Made by a program: the position numbers and the translations under genes
NCBI RefSeq assembly: GCF_001659605.2
Contig: NC_035176.2
Location: 28,886,716 to 28,950,715, forward strand
DNA length: 64,000 nt
DNA from: Manihot esculenta
Lineage: Eukaryota > Streptophyta > Magnoliopsida > Malpighiales > Euphorbiaceae
Direction: 5' to 3'
In this document: piece by piece, positions 1 through 13,345 of the stretch
Layout of the letters: the number at the start of each line of letters is the position of its first letter
Position numbering within the stretch: position 1 is the first letter of the stretch
The notes under the pieces: model-generated
What the model saw: only the letters and a program-made list of their open reading frames with translations
What the model was told of the DNA's origin: nothing
Database searches by the model: none

Positions 1-592
1 TAATAATTAAAAAATAAATTTACACAAAAAATGAAATATTAAATATGTTGTTAATTTAGTGGCAAAATTTTAGTTTTTTTTTTCACCAATAAAATATAAA
101 AAAATCTTGTAACTAAAAGAGTTATAATTTATTGTAAATAAATTTTCACTTATATGTATTTTAGTAAGTTAAGGTGATTTTTAAATATAATCAAATTACT
201 GGGAAAAATATTAAATCTACACATTGTTTAAATTTTATTCATAAACTGTAATTGTGATTATTTTAGCTAAAATAAATATATTATATTCTTAAGTTTGTGA
301 AAAAAGAAAAACAAAAAGAATTTTAAGATTTCAAGTTCCCTAGCTTAAATTTACAAATGAATTCCATAAACCTTACTTATTTCAAACAATTTCCTAAACT
401 CTCATTTTTTATATTGTTATAGACATTTGATTTTTTACTTATAAATTTTTAATTTGTGAAAATTAATAAAATATTATTAATTATAAAAATATATGTGCAT
501 CCGTAAATATTTATTTTTGATCGTGAGATTAGTAAATAAATTAATTTATGATTGTTAAAAATTATAAAGTTATTTTACCTATGGCAAACAGA
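1..592. other. AT-rich intergenic DNA
   Basis: No reading frame, RNA gene or repeat unit that I can support. The sequence is A/T homopolymer-rich and typical of plant intergenic DNA. Confidence 0.6.
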
Positions 593-974
593 GGTGAGTA
601 GTATTTTTAAATTGAAAAAAGTAATCAAATTAAATTAATTTAAAAATTTAATTCAGTTTTTTATTTATTTCGATTTAGTTTTTAATTTCAAAAAATTTAA
701 TTATTTTGATTTGCTTAGGTTTCGATTAGAAAAAAAATTAAAAAAATTAAATCAATTAATGATAATATTTTAAAATATTAAAATTAAAATATAAAAATAA
801 AAAAATATTAAAAATTTAAATTCATCAAATCGAATTGATTCAAATCAAACTGATCCGATTCGATTCAGTTTCTGATCAAAATTAATTCAATTCGATTTTC
901 ATAAATATTAAAATTTTAATTTTCAGTTCATTCGATTTGATTCGATTTTAAACTAAATTGATGGAATGCTCACC
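593..974 (+). repeat. Dispersed AT-rich foldback/MITE-like element, copy A
   Basis: The segment starts with ggtgagtagta and ends with gaatgctcacc, so its termini are short inverted repeats (GGTGAG/CTCACC). The interior is built of variants of (a)ttcgattt / aaatcgaa words in both orientations, giving it foldback character. Related sequence occurs at 23885-24267 (same orientation) and 29787-30112 (opposite orientation). It has no coding capacity. A non-autonomous DNA element is the best reading; the exact superfamily cannot be told. Confidence 0.55.
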
Positions 975-3432
975 TAAAACTGAATTGTGACCCTAAAACT
1001 GATTTAATATATGAAGTTTGATTGCATTAACGGATTAATCTCTATCATTAAATGGACGCAATTGAAAATAATTTAGGTTTCTGAATTTTGCTTTTGTTAG
1101 TAAAATAGACACTATAATTAAATTCTATATTAAAATAATTCTACATTTTATGTAAAATATTTAAATAAAATATATGTTTATAATTATTTATATATAAAAT
1201 GGAACTTATAATTATTTAAATATGAACTATTTAAAAATTAAATATTTTTAGTTATAAATACAAATTTTAAATTTACTTTTAAAAACTTATAAGTAAATAT
1301 AAATTTAAAAAGGTTCATATATAACAATGTATTTCTCCGAATAAATTATATTAAATTTTATAAAATATTTTTTATATTTCTAAAATTATAAATCATAAAA
1401 TGCAAATTTAAGAATTAGTAAATTAGTTTATTGATAATTATTTTTTACTCTGAAGAAAAAAATATATTCTTTGTAAATATTATTAACTAATTAACTAATT
1501 TTAATATCTAAATAATTATAAAATGTTAGAATGAAGTATTTAGCATTTTATCCAAATCTTTCATTTTAATCAATTTTTTAACACCATTTCATCTCTTCTT
1601 CCTCAAATCACCCACGCCAGGACCCCAAAATCCATTTTCTAACGCCATTTCATCTCTTCTTCCTCAAATCACCCAAGTCTCATTTGCACAGTCCCTCCAT
1701 CTTCCTCAGCCGTTAAAGTTGAACCAAAACAGAACCACTCCATCTCGACAAGCAATGTCGACACATTTTCTTCCATCATCATCCTCCTTCCATCTTAGAT
1801 CAGCGAAATCGACCTCCATTAACAACCCAATCAGCTCAGTACCCAATGCAATTTGAATTCTTTTGTTTTAACGCTTTCTTCATCCATCGACTCTAGCGCC
1901 AATCGAGCCCAACGAGGATTGATCCACATGGGTTTCTTAGCAGCTCAACTCGTGTCATGGCATGTGACCGGGAAGTTAGGGAGGCAGAGGATGAGGAAGA
2001 AATCCATATTCGCCCATTGACTCCTTCCGTCTTGAAGTTAGGGATATAGGATAAGAGGACCAGAAAGAGAATTTTTTTAGATTAGATGAGAGGACTAAAA
2101 AGAGGGAGAGGGAAAATGGTTAAGACTTTTTACTTGTGTTTAACGAAATATTAACTGCTATTAGTTGCATTTTGAAAATATGAGAGATATTTTAATTGAA
2201 GTTAAAAGAATTATAAGGACAACTTAATGAATTCCATTAAAATTTAGAGACTTTATAGTAATTTTTTTTAAATTTATTTGAGTTTAGAATGGGTGTAAAA
2301 ATTCGTATATTGAATTCTATACTTTCAATTTGTAAGACGATAAATAGAGTTAGTTATCAAATTTTTTAAAAATTTAATTGGTACTAGTTAAAACTAATAA
2401 AAACTGTTAAATTATATTTTTTAATGGTAATATTATTCCATCAAAAGTCGATAAGCTTAGAAAAGGACAAAACTTGGTGAATCACACAATATTATAATGT
2501 TTCATGGATAAAATTTCTATAAATTGAGAACTTATAAATAATATAATCAACTTATAAATGATTATTTATCGAATCACTTTAAATTAAATTTATTTTAAGG
2601 TTCGAAAACAATGTGAATGATTCACTATCAAATCGATAATAAAATTTTTTAGTTATTGAAAACTAACATAAAATTATTTTTTATTTTTACACACAAAATA
2701 TTTTCTTAAAAATATTTTTAATATATATTTTTTAAAAATTCTATATTTTATGGTGCTCCAAACATTCAAAAACATCAATAAAATTAAATCATTTAAATTT
2801 CTTTTAAAAAAAATATTTTTTATACTTAAACAATTTTATTAGCACATTTATATATAAATTTATTAATATGTTTTATTTTTTAAATTAAAATTAAATAATG
2901 ACATAAATGACTTTTTTGAAGAATATTAAAAAAATAAATTTCAAATATAAATTACTCTTTGGAAACAAATGGAGATTTAGTCTCAAAAGGTTTAATATTT
3001 TTTATAAAATAATTATATAATTGTTTAAGCTAATTATATAATTTCAATGTGAATAATTATACGACCTAGCATGAGAAACTCCGTTGCAAAATCTCAAAAA
3101 TATACAAACATCGGTAAGTAATCAAACACCACATATGTTTTGTTAAGAAATTAACAAAAATTAAGGTGAATAAAAATGCCTTGTTAAGGATATTACAATG
3201 ACAATAAGCTTTTGTAAATCGGTAAATGCCTTCGCTATACAAAATCCAACTCTCCATGAAACAGTATCTTCCTCTTTATATCTTAACAAATCATAATGAT
3301 AATGAACATCATTAGACATGATTTTACAAATGGTGGCACACAGAGTTGAAGTTCAAAATAAACAAAGAATGGAGAACTACAAAAACAATGATGGGCCTCA
3401 ACGTACCGGGATTGAATCATCCATTCAGCGTT
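975..3432. other. Intergenic, downstream of COG8; contains a GC-richer island
   Basis: Mostly AT-rich and non-coding. The exception is a C-rich, then purine-rich island at about 1584-2110, listed separately. The part next to COG8 (about 3066-3432) should hold its 3' UTR and poly(A) region, because COG8 is transcribed leftward, but I cannot point to a specific poly(A) site. Confidence 0.5.
1584..2110. repeat. GC-richer island with a 61-bp tandem duplication
   Basis: The block beginning ccatttcatctcttcttcct at 1584 is repeated at 1645, an offset of 61 bp. The following 450 bp are conspicuously richer in C and G than either flank and lack a long reading frame. The composition looks like a transposon leader or a decayed gene fragment. 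I do not recognise the source. Confidence 0.4.
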
Positions 3433-6400
3433 TCATGTATCAGTTTGATTTCCATCTATCTGTAAAGTGGGGCTTTTCTGCTCCTTTTCATCTGTATTCG
3501 TGCCCTGTGTTTGTTCAACATCTGGAGCAACTCCATTTTCCACCACAGGCAGATCACCATTCTCTGATATACTCTTTTCCTCAGGATTACTGACAGATTT
3601 TGGGAGCTCTCTCGATGATGAGGTTGCCAATAGCCGGCCAATCCCGTCGTATACATTCTTTGCATCCATGATAAGAGCAGTGCCCCCAGGGTAACAGCGG
3701 CCAAAGCATGTAGCACAATGTGGATAAGCCACCTACAAACAAGAGGGGTTACAAAGGATGAAAATGAAAGACGCTCAAAAATCCATTATTCCAAGTTATT
3801 ACGAAAGGCACCTCTATAAAAGATCGGCAAAGTGAGAGGAAAAGTCCAGATTCATTGTCTCTGAGCATCCGAGTTGCATTATATCTTAATAGAGAATCAG
3901 AAACAGCTTTCAAGCCCTGGATTAGTTCTTGAGCAAGAAGATATTTCAAACTTATTGGGGCACAAGGACGTAGTTCGTTCATTGCAGCAGAGACACCTAC
4001 AGCACCAACAAGTATATGTAAATGCCCCCCCAAAAAAACCAACCACTGATTGCTCACTCAAGTTTTCACTAAACATCATTATGCTATTGGGAAAAAGAAT
4101 GAGCATGAAATCACTTGAATGGTGGAAAATCACAGTTGGACCACCATTATGGGCAGCAACAAGTCTCCCAATTGCTTATTATAGTGACTTGGCACTTTTG
4201 GCAGTGAAAGGCATTGTTAATTGATTAAGAGTTTACTGTAGCTTCCACACCTCTCCACCATGTACACACGAAGAAAGAGAAGTGCATGTTGAATCAGTTA
4301 GAGAGGCTGCTTTTCATGCCATTATACTAGTAATTAAAGGATTTGCTTTGTCTGTAATCTCAGATCATGTGAAGTAAATGTCAATCACTGTCTGCATAAA
4401 TAATGGATGGTCACTGAACAAATCTATTTATTCTACTAAATATCAAACAAGGAGATAAAAGTGTCATTTTGAAGCTTGAATATCTGATCTCAAATCAAAT
4501 GAATCAGCTGTCTTGCATTTTGAGGTAAGGAATCTAGCAATAACCAAATTCAAGCACAAGGACTAAGAGGTCTAGATACTTGCATCAAACTCACCATTAA
4601 CAAACACGGCAAGAGGTGGATGTTCCATTAGATAAGATGGTGGAGTCACATCCTCCTGATTTTCTTCACCAATACTATTGGTAGGAAAGCCAACAACAGG
4701 TAGTGGAACCCAGCGATGTGAATCCAGAACTAACTGGATTAAAAACATCAAGTTCCAAATTACCAATCAATACATGAGTTGCAAGAATGAAACTGACATA
4801 CATAATAACTGTTTTATGGTTAATATGAAAATTTGCAGCCACTATAGAAACAAAATTCAAATACCACCAGATGCCATATACCTGAAAATTTTCAACTGCT
4901 GCACTCATATTCTTTGAGAATAAGTTGAGAACAGCCCTGCAAAAAAACCAGAATCAACATTTATTAAGTGAACTCCTTTTTTCCTACATATATATATATA
5001 TTAAGGAGGGGAAAAGCACAATAAACATGTATCCTTACTCTTCAAAAAGAGGCGGAAGCAAGCCGCGAAAATCCAGGCCAACCCAACAAAGCCCCATTGC
5101 ACAATACTATCAATAACACAAACAAGTAACATCATCTTCAAAATTCTGACCACAGTAAAATGTTAGCATCAAATATTCTCTACCTAAATGCAGGTTGCTT
5201 CTGATGGAGTACAATAGCAACATACGTACAAAAAGCACAGCAAAGCTAATTCTAATCCCAAGCACTTATTTTGACACTTTGACCTGTTGGGAACTTAACT
5301 AGAGATCCACCAGCCATGTTATTCCTTACCTATGAAATTTGCAGGACTTTGACCTTTTTAGAAATCAGGTACTTCTGTAATTTTAGATTCCATGAAGAAT
5401 TAAAGGGCATATAGGTATTGGCAAATCAGACTAAAATGGCTCATGCCATTTTGATGATGATGAATCCAATTCAGCACACAGACCTGTTTGTTTACTAATC
5501 CACACTTGCCGGTCCTCAATTTCAACAGAGTAATCAAGCTTTCTTTCAAACAACAAAAACACAAACAAAACAAAATCTTTAAGTTGCACTTGTGCCTAGT
5601 GGAAAACAAGACACAACCAGACATATAACAAAGAAGTCAAAGTGGAAGCTCCAAATTTTGAAGAAGCACAGGCCCTAATGGAGGCAAGAAGAGAGAAGGA
5701 GCAAGCTGAAACAAGACAAAAACACAAACAAAACAAAATCTTTAAGTTGCACTTGTGCCTAGTGGAAAACAAGACACGACCAGACATATAACAAAGAAGT
5801 CAAAGTGGAAGCTCCAAATTTTGAAGAAGCACAGGCCCTAATGGAGGCAAGAAGAGAGAAGGAGCAAGCTGAAACAAGGATGGAAGCTCGAGTAACTCGA
5901 TCAGTTGCAGAATTTATCAGACAGTTATAAGCACTACTTGGGGGAATGAGTAAGAACCAAGGAAAGGAGGAAGAGGGAACTTTGGGAAGCAGCAATAATC
6001 AATTGATTTTCCCACATTTGACGGATCAGAGGACCCATTGAGTTGGCTGCATCAATGTGATCAATTCTTCCTGAATGCCACAGGAAGATAAAGTAAGGCT
6101 GGCAGGCAGCATTCCATTTGTTGGGTGAAGCAGCTTTGGTTCTACAGGTTGGAGCAAAAGGAACCAGGAGTTATGAGGGAAATATTTAAAGACTTCTAAT
6201 CTGCACTTTGGACCTCCAATCTAAATTAACATCATTGGGGAATTAATCAAAATAAAGCAAATGGGGCAATGGAGGAATACCAACACCAATTCCAAGCCCT
6301 ATTAGCCTATGCAACAACAACACGAATCGATTAGCAAGCAGACCGATTAGATGTTGAGATGCAGAAACCACCTAATTTAATTGCTGCCATGAATTTAACT

Positions 6401-9400
6401 AAAGCTTTTGTAAGAAAACATCAGCCAAGCAAATTGGGAAACATTGAAAGAGGAACTTGGGCTAATCAAAGAAACATTGTAGCTGCACCTCATGGCCTAT
6501 ATCAAAATCCTCTTTTACACAAAGTGGAAATACATTTTCAGCATCTAGTATGAGACGCATGACGACATCCAGACACTCTTTGTTGAAAGAGTTGACCCGA
6601 GCACAAATGGCAGATCGTAGGTGAAAGGGTTAGGTTACACTATGATGAGACTTATTCCTTCTGTCACCCATGACACTTGTTTTTTCTAGAGTCCTTAAAG
6701 GTGAAAGTTTACTTTGGACTCCAAATTCTTAAAGGATAAGGATCAACTTTTTGAATCTATAAATACATATGCTTGTAACGTTGTTTGATAGTTTTTTAAT
6801 CAATAATAATTACTACAGTTTTGCTTCTTGATTTGTGTGATAAAATACTATACCTGGGTGTAGTCCTAAGGATCCTGAGGTTGTAAAGCCTAACAATTCT
6901 ATTGCTCACAACTCTCTTTGCTTAATTTGGTAGCACCCAGGCCCTCAAAACCATGCTTATTGTACTAATTTTACTTCCCAAGCCCATATCCTTCTAAACC
7001 TGAACTTTCAACTAATATCTTGCTCACTTTAGACTTCAACAAAACCTCAAAATTTAGTCTAACTCTTAGACAAGCAGGCTTTCCTGCATCAACTTCATAA
7101 TCAGCAGGCCACTCTGCAACCATATATAAATTTTGGCGGGCTCATTTTTGAGGGAAAGAAATAAGAAGGTATAACTAGAAGATACACACGGTTTGAGATG
7201 CAGAAAACCTCTACAACTTAAAAATGACTAAGATTGATGCCGCAAGTTATCTGAAGAAGAAGAGATGGGAAAAAATTGACGGCTTGGCAAATTGCTTGTT
7301 TGAAGCAGAAATTTTGGAAACAAAGGCTAAAGATCGAGTTTTAATACATAAAAAGAATAGGATATTGCATGAATTAAAACATGGTTTCATAAATAACGGC
7401 ATTCATCAAGAAGTGGATGTGAACTTCCTACCCAATGCAAATACACAATATCAAAATGTAAGATTCTCACCATGCACTGGTCCAAAATATTTGACAGAGA
7501 ACCACCTTCAGTTATCTTTGGTAGCATGACTTTAAGAGTTTTAAGGTGTGCAGTAATCTGATGCATAGCCCAACTAAAAAGAAGCCCACCATCATAATTT
7601 TCTTCACTTCCAGATGTGTCATCAGCAAATATTGCTCTATATTGGTTAACAACATCAAACAGATGCATTCTATGACAATTTATCATTCCTTTCAAGTACT
7701 CATATGCATTTCGCTGGTCCAGATCCTCCAGAATACCAGTAAGCCAAGCCTCTCGACATTTCAAAAACTGAAACACATATTAGTCCTGTCAGATATAAGC
7801 ACATTGAATCTACCAAAGAAAGCATACAAACAACTCATATGTCTTTGTAGCAAGTACACTACAGCTAAGATATATTCTATTTGCACTTTTACCATATGAA
7901 CACAAAAATACAATAGCAAACAAAAACGATTTGTTAGATTACCTGCAAACGCATTTCATACTCACTAAAAACTCCTATTCGACGTAAATAGCCAATAATC
8001 CTGAGGCATTCAGGCAACTGCAATGTATAGCCAAAATAACTAGCTTGCATAAAAAACCAATCCATATATAAACTACTCTGTTGCATTTAACTTTTATAGC
8101 TTAACATAATTATCATAACACCTGGATGTTAGATCGAAGTTTGTGAAGAAGCTGAGACAAAAGAGATTGGGTGGTGTGCCCAACTTCTGCAGCTAATGCC
8201 TGAATTACAGGTAACCTTTAAGTGGGAAAAACAAAGTGTAGGTAAGCTTCCAGTCAATAAGTCAACACCAATATCAGCAGGGGGCAAATAGAATGGGCAT
8301 AACTCACTTGGGGTGCATGGTTGAAAGTTTGCAAACAAATGCTTCCAAGTCAAGAGCTTCATCATAATTTCCATTCCTTACACATCTGCGGAAAGGTAGG
8401 ACCAATGAAGCTATTTAGCATTTATTCAATGAAATAAATGTTTGCAGCTAGAAATTCAGTATCCCTCTCTTTCAATGTCATCAATCATAAGGCAAAATCA
8501 ACTTAAACTAAAGCTTCAGTCTTAGTTCTCAAACTAGATGAGGTTTCCTAAATGTATCAATTTCCACAATTTTGTGCCATTTAGAGCCAAAGCCTCTACT
8601 AGCGCAATGTTGGAATATATATGTATATTATTTTGATTGATTAGTAATAATTCTTCTTTCGAGAAGTCAATTTGTTATCTTAGCTTTAAGTATAAGGGAG
8701 CTTCTAGGAAAAATATCCATAAAAAAGCCAGTACACAGCCTAAAAATCCTTAAAGATGCAAACAGTTTTCTGCCTCGTGAAAATCAATAGCAAGCTTCAA
8801 AGTCAACTTAGAAAAGAGGAAAAATCCTACAGCACAAATAATTTTACATTTAGTTTCAATCTTCCAAGTAGCTGCTTAGGATATTTCTTTTCATATGACA
8901 TCCTAAAAGTTAGTTGCATTATTCATGCAGTGATCTCTCTGGATTAAGTGGTACATTTGTTTAGTTTTTCAACATCATTTATATGCTTAGATTATCACCT
9001 AAAGTTATGATTGAAATAGTTCTTTAAATGCTTCAGTTCAATAAGGCGGATGAAGGGTTTATCAAGTCTCAATCACATGCTCAAGAAAAAACCTTTCATT
9101 CCCATAAAATTTTGGCCATTGATTAAACTTTATAACAAATGACCTTAGCAATTTTGTAAAGCACATACGTGTCCATAAGTTGAGGGATTTCAAGCAAATC
9201 CAGCAATGTGCTATGGTTTGCTAGCAATGTTTGGTTCATCTTCCTCTCCTCTAAAATCTGTTCAGCAGATCCAATGAACTCTGTGCAACCAGATGTCAGC
9301 TTCGGGATCTCAGCTATCTGCAAATGGGAAAAAAGATTACAAAACAGCATATAGAGATTTGATCATTGTCTCGAAATCTTGTCCTCAAATATTGAGAAGG

Positions 9401-10744
9401 TCAATCAGACAAAATTCACTGCATTCCTTTTTCATTTGAATCCACACCTTCTAACAATAAACAGGCCAGGAAAAGGAGAATAAATTAACCCACCAGGACG
9501 AATCAAAAAACGATTTAGGTAATTTGTATTGCATTTGAAATCAAATGAATATGGAATTCGTTTTATTGGAATTCTCCTAATTGTCATGGTGGTATCTTAT
9601 ATATAATAAATGGAGTCCATTATAAAAACATATGGTTTATATGTGTAGTTTCGAAAGCAATTGCAAAAACTACAAATTTTGATAAATTTGGCTGAAGCAT
9701 TAATAAGTTCATGGAAACAAAGATAGAATCGCAAAGGAATTTTATGGGATCCCTCACATTTCAAGTGCGGATTGGTAATTCCAAAAAATTTATCAAATTC
9801 TTTTATTCCAAAAAGTCTCTAGAAAAGTGGGATCCCCTCAAGAATATCAGTTTTAACCATTTCATTGCCTCGTGTCAAGATGCTTCCAATATTTTTCATG
9901 CCAATATTCTGCCACATGGCAGCCTTCATGCCCTTCTATAGGTCATATAGAATCAAAGACGACTACTAGTCACTGCTCAGTGCTTGCATAGGAGTTCAAT
10001 GTACATACACCAATGAAAACTTCTCCTAAAACCTACACGAAGTTCCCTAATATCAGGTAATGAGTTTTTCTTCTAACTGAACTCCTACAGCTCTCCAGAA
10101 AATATGTACATCAGGCACCCAGCGAAAGACAAGGAATAACATACAAACGGATGAAAAAGGCAGAGAGTTTAGGCAATATATCCAGCGATGAAGAATGTGT
10201 GTTTCCTTTATACTACAAAATATCACTTCAAATTTCAACGCAAACAAGTAAAATTTAGCATTACATTTTTCTTTAAAAAAAAAGGAAGTGAATAGGTTAT
10301 CTATACCAGAGTGTCAAGATGCTTATCTATAGAAGTCACTTCCTCTCTAATTGCAAGTAACGCGTCGGCAGCAGCAATGAACGCACGATAATTGCCCACT
10401 GCTACTTCCTGCATTTGCCTTTGAATCCGCTCCGCATCAACTCGCAATAACTCAGGTTCCTTCCAACAAACAACGCAACAAAAATTAAAAAATAAATAAA
10501 TAAGAAAACAATAAGCCATTGCAAATAACAATAAATTGAACTATAAAATGAAAATGAGTAAGTTTGCATTGTATACTTCTTAATTTCCGAAAGGAATCAA
10601 ATAAACAAGCTCAAGTAACCATACTTTGTGGAGGCGATCTAGAGTGAATGAGAGAAGCTCGGAAACATAAGGCTGCTGAGAGACGGAGGCGAGAGGAAGG
10701 AGGCTCGCCACCGTCGACGTGTCGTCAGCATTCTCTGCATCCAT
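3433..10744 (-). CDS. COG8: Conserved oligomeric Golgi complex subunit 8 (COG8)
   Basis: Subunit of the COG tethering complex, which acts at the Golgi in retrograde vesicle traffic and in keeping glycosylation enzymes in place. Twelve exons (minus strand): 10744-10625, 10459-10307, 9317-9169, 8385-8308, 8215-8122, 8017-7943, 7767-7471, 5106-5039, 4936-4882, 4733-4595, 3996-3812, 3732-3433. All junctions are GT-AG, phases agree, and the total is 1713 nt (570 aa), the usual plant COG8 length of about 570. The start is the ATG at 10744, giving [20 protein letters not shown]. Recognisable COG8 stretches include [40 protein letters not shown] and [14 protein letters not shown]. The last exon ends with a low-complexity polar tail after the conserved [12 protein letters not shown]. 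The 2.4-kb intron 7 holds a retrotransposon relic. The gene looks intact. Confidence 0.93.
5553..5878 (+). repeat. 163-bp tandem duplication inside the gag relic
   Basis: The blocks 5553-5715 and 5716-5878 match almost base for base; I see one A/G difference in the word gacac[a/g]acc. Since 163 is not a multiple of three, the duplication itself shifts the Gag frame. High identity suggests it arose recently relative to the age of the relic. Confidence 0.85.
5553..6900 (+). mobile_element. Degraded Ty3/Gypsy gag fragment plus probable LTR in COG8 intron 7
   Basis: Read on the plus strand, antisense to COG8, the segment translates piecewise into a Gypsy Gag. A coiled-coil-like stretch ([19 protein letters not shown]) is followed by [20 protein letters not shown] and then [18 protein letters not shown] with [19 protein letters not shown]. 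Several stops and frameshifts interrupt it. From about 6640 to 6900 an LTR-like sequence follows, with a tctataaata TATA motif and AT-rich terminator-like text. No protease, RT or integrase is present, so most of the element was deleted. The element lies wholly within the intron and probably does not affect splicing. Confidence 0.75.
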
Positions 10745-11413
10745 TTTCTTCAAATTGAAGAGAGAATTAGGGTTTTGGGGTTTGGATCTCGGCTTAGGTC
10801 ATAGAGAGATGAAAGATCCGGTCGTGCTAAATGCTCAGTAAAGAGATTGAACTGGTATTGACCAAGGTTGAGCTAATTTTGGTTTATATCCGGCATACTG
10901 GACGACGTTAATTTATAATTATATTTTAAATTTTAAACCAAATATTTTCGATTTATTAATGTTGTAGTCCGAGAATTTGATTAAATTTTGAAAAATTAAT
11001 AGTAATTTCTAATAAATTCTGAGAAATTTTATTTGACTAATAAATAATTTTAAAATAAATATTTTTATTTTAATAATTTTTGTCAATCTCATCATTTTTT
11101 TTCATTTTCACTTTTATTTGCATATTATAAATTAATAAAATTTAAAATGAAAAATAAAATAACGTTTTATAAACTAAAATACCAAATATTTTATTTTATT
11201 TAATATTATGGATGTTATACATAGTTTTCTATATATGAATTACATATGTAATTTGTCATAGTATTTGATGTGATCGAAATAGGATTGTGTTACGATCGAT
11301 TAATCTATAAAAAAGAGAAAGTAAGGCAATTGACATTTATATTGACTATTTCAACACTTAAGTCAGTAAACTAAATAATAAAGCGAGTATAAGGAATTAT
11401 TTAGAATTCAAAA
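10745..11413. promoter_or_regulatory. COG8 upstream region
   Basis: Holds the 5' leader and presumably the promoter of COG8, just left of a long AT-rich tract. The first 150 bp upstream of the ATG are of mixed composition and the rest is A/T. I see no clear TATA box. Nothing else is supported. Confidence 0.35.
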
Positions 11414-11740
11414 ATAGTTAGTATAAGAATTACATACTTTGTCTTTGCGACTATTAGTTTTTATGCCGGAAGAAGATGGAGTTAATTATGGTATCTATTG
11501 TAAATCCAATTGGTACCAGCTAATTGCTAAAGGATTTCGCGATTATAGGCATAACGGAAATCTGTTTGATGAGTCAAGAATAGTTGTATAAGAATTGTGT
11601 ACTTTGTCTTTACGACCATTAATTTTTATACTGTAAGAAAATAGAGTTAATTATGGCATCTCCTGCAAATCTGATTGATGCCGGCTAATTGCTAAAAGAT
11701 CCCGCGATTATAGGCATAATGAGAATCTATTTGATGATAT
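11414..11740. repeat. 164-bp imperfect tandem duplication
   Basis: A block containing actttgtctttgcgac and ending with gattataggcataa occurs twice at an offset of 164 bp (for example gattataggc at 11541 and 11705). The copies have diverged by several substitutions. It lies left of the 70-bp minisatellite and gag remnant and may be the terminal part of the same old retroelement (inference). Confidence 0.6.
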
Positions 11741-12419
11741 CCACTAACGCTAACTTTATGTGAAGACTTAACCTTTTCTGAATAGAGTGAGTCTTGATGA
11801 ATAATCGGGTGGCACGGTGTCCAGATCTTCTTTTCCACGTATAGGACCGTATATTGACTTATTATATTCTTGTCACGTGGTCCTGTCTTATGGTGACAAC
11901 TCATGGCTTACTTTGAGTGACTGTTGTATTACATTAGAAGTCCCCCGCTGGTCTTTGATTCTTTAAATTTGAACGTGACAGTTGTCTTCATGATTTGGGG
12001 CATGTGACCTATTTAGATTGGTCTTTTATGCTCACGTCGCTTTGCTTAATAATTGTCCTGTTTTATAAATTTCATTTTTAATGAGAAATCTTTCTTTCGA
12101 TACTTTTGTCATTTACTTTCACTAAGTGTTTATATGCTCGGTACTCAATCATGACCCTCGTCCGACTATAGTCAAATAAGACTTTAAATAATCTCTTTAA
12201 AATATTTGTCAAGAGGTTATCACCCGACCAAACACCTAGTAGTCTCCGCTTTTTTCCATAAGATAATTTTAAACTTTTTAATGGGACTTATCCTCGCCTG
12301 ACGGATACCCGCCTCATGGGTATGGAAAATATAACTTGAAAAACAATAAACTGAACTTAACACCCAGTTATGATAACGACTTAAAGGATTTTATTAATCG
12401 AGACTGTCACCTAGTCGTT
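11741..12419. other. Non-coding, probably part of a decayed retroelement
   Basis: Mixed composition, distinctly less AT-rich than true intergenic DNA here, with no usable reading frame. It continues into the 70-bp repeats, whose first degenerate units (with words like acctagtcgttagcctggtg) appear near 12400. No LTR boundary could be fixed. Confidence 0.35.
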
Positions 12420-13345
12420 AGCCTGGTGGATACCCACCTTGTGGCGGTTTTTTGCAAAAACTTGTTTTTGTCTTTTGGAGCTAACTCCCAAAGACTCGCC
12501 TGACGTTTATCTGCCTTGCGGTGTTTTTTTCAAAAACTTGCCTTTTATCTTTTAACGCTAACACTCAAATTAGGTGGCCTAATGAAACTCACCTTGTGGC
12601 TTTGGCATGAAATGCTTTAATTAATCGGAGCTAACACCTGAACATGTGTCTAGCGAATATCCACCTTGTGGTATCAGCATAAAATGTCTTAATTAATCGG
12701 GACTAATATCCGGATATGTGCCTGGCGGATTCCTGCCTTATGGCTCGCCTGGTGGATACCCACCCTGTAGCGTTGGTATAAAATGCCTTAATTAACAGGA
12801 CTATCACTAGGTATTGAGCCTGGCAGACACTCGCCTTGTAGCACTTTTTGATAAAAACTTGCATTTATCTTTTGGGACTAACACACGAAGACTCGTCTGG
12901 TAATTATCCATCTTGTGGTTTTGGCACGAAATACCTTGATTAACGAAACTAACACTCGGATTATGACTTGGCGGAACCCGCATTGTGGCCAGGCATAGAA
13001 TACCTTGTTTAGCGGGACTAACACCTGAATTATAGCCTGACAGATTCTCGCATTGTGGCTAGGCATGAAATTCCTTATTTAGCGGGATTAACACCCGGAT
13101 TATGACCTAGCGGATTCTGCCTTGTGGCATGGCATGAAATGCCTCATTTAGCGGGACTAACACCCGGATTATGGCCTGACGGATTCCCACCTTGTGGCCT
13201 GGGCATCCAATGCCTTGTTTAGCAGGACTAATACCCAGATTATAGCCTAGCAGATTTCTGCCTTGTGGCCTGAGCATTCAATACCTTATTTAGCGAGACT
13301 AATACCCGGATTATGACCTAGCGAATTCCCGCCTTGTGGCCTTTT
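12420..13345. repeat. Minisatellite of about 70 bp, 13 or so diverged units
   Basis: Each unit has the consensus pieces ccttgtggcctgg, gcatgaaatgcctt, agcgggactaacaccc and gattatgacctggcgga. In the right half the unit mark (c)ttgtgg falls at 12981, 13051, 13121, 13191, 13262 and 13333, so the period is 70-71 bp. Units to the left are more diverged and irregular. Apparent reading frames here are translations of the repeat and not genes. The array lies directly downstream (minus strand) of a gag remnant. Confidence 0.85.

Noticed and set aside
3318..4224. Plus-strand frames across the COG8 3' exons
   Set aside because: They are antisense shadows of the COG8 coding sequence with no family resemblance.
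12420..13345. Possible CRISPR-like array
   Set aside because: The units are contiguous and diverged with no unique spacers, and the DNA is plant nuclear. It is a minisatellite. The same holds for the 49-bp and 53-bp arrays.
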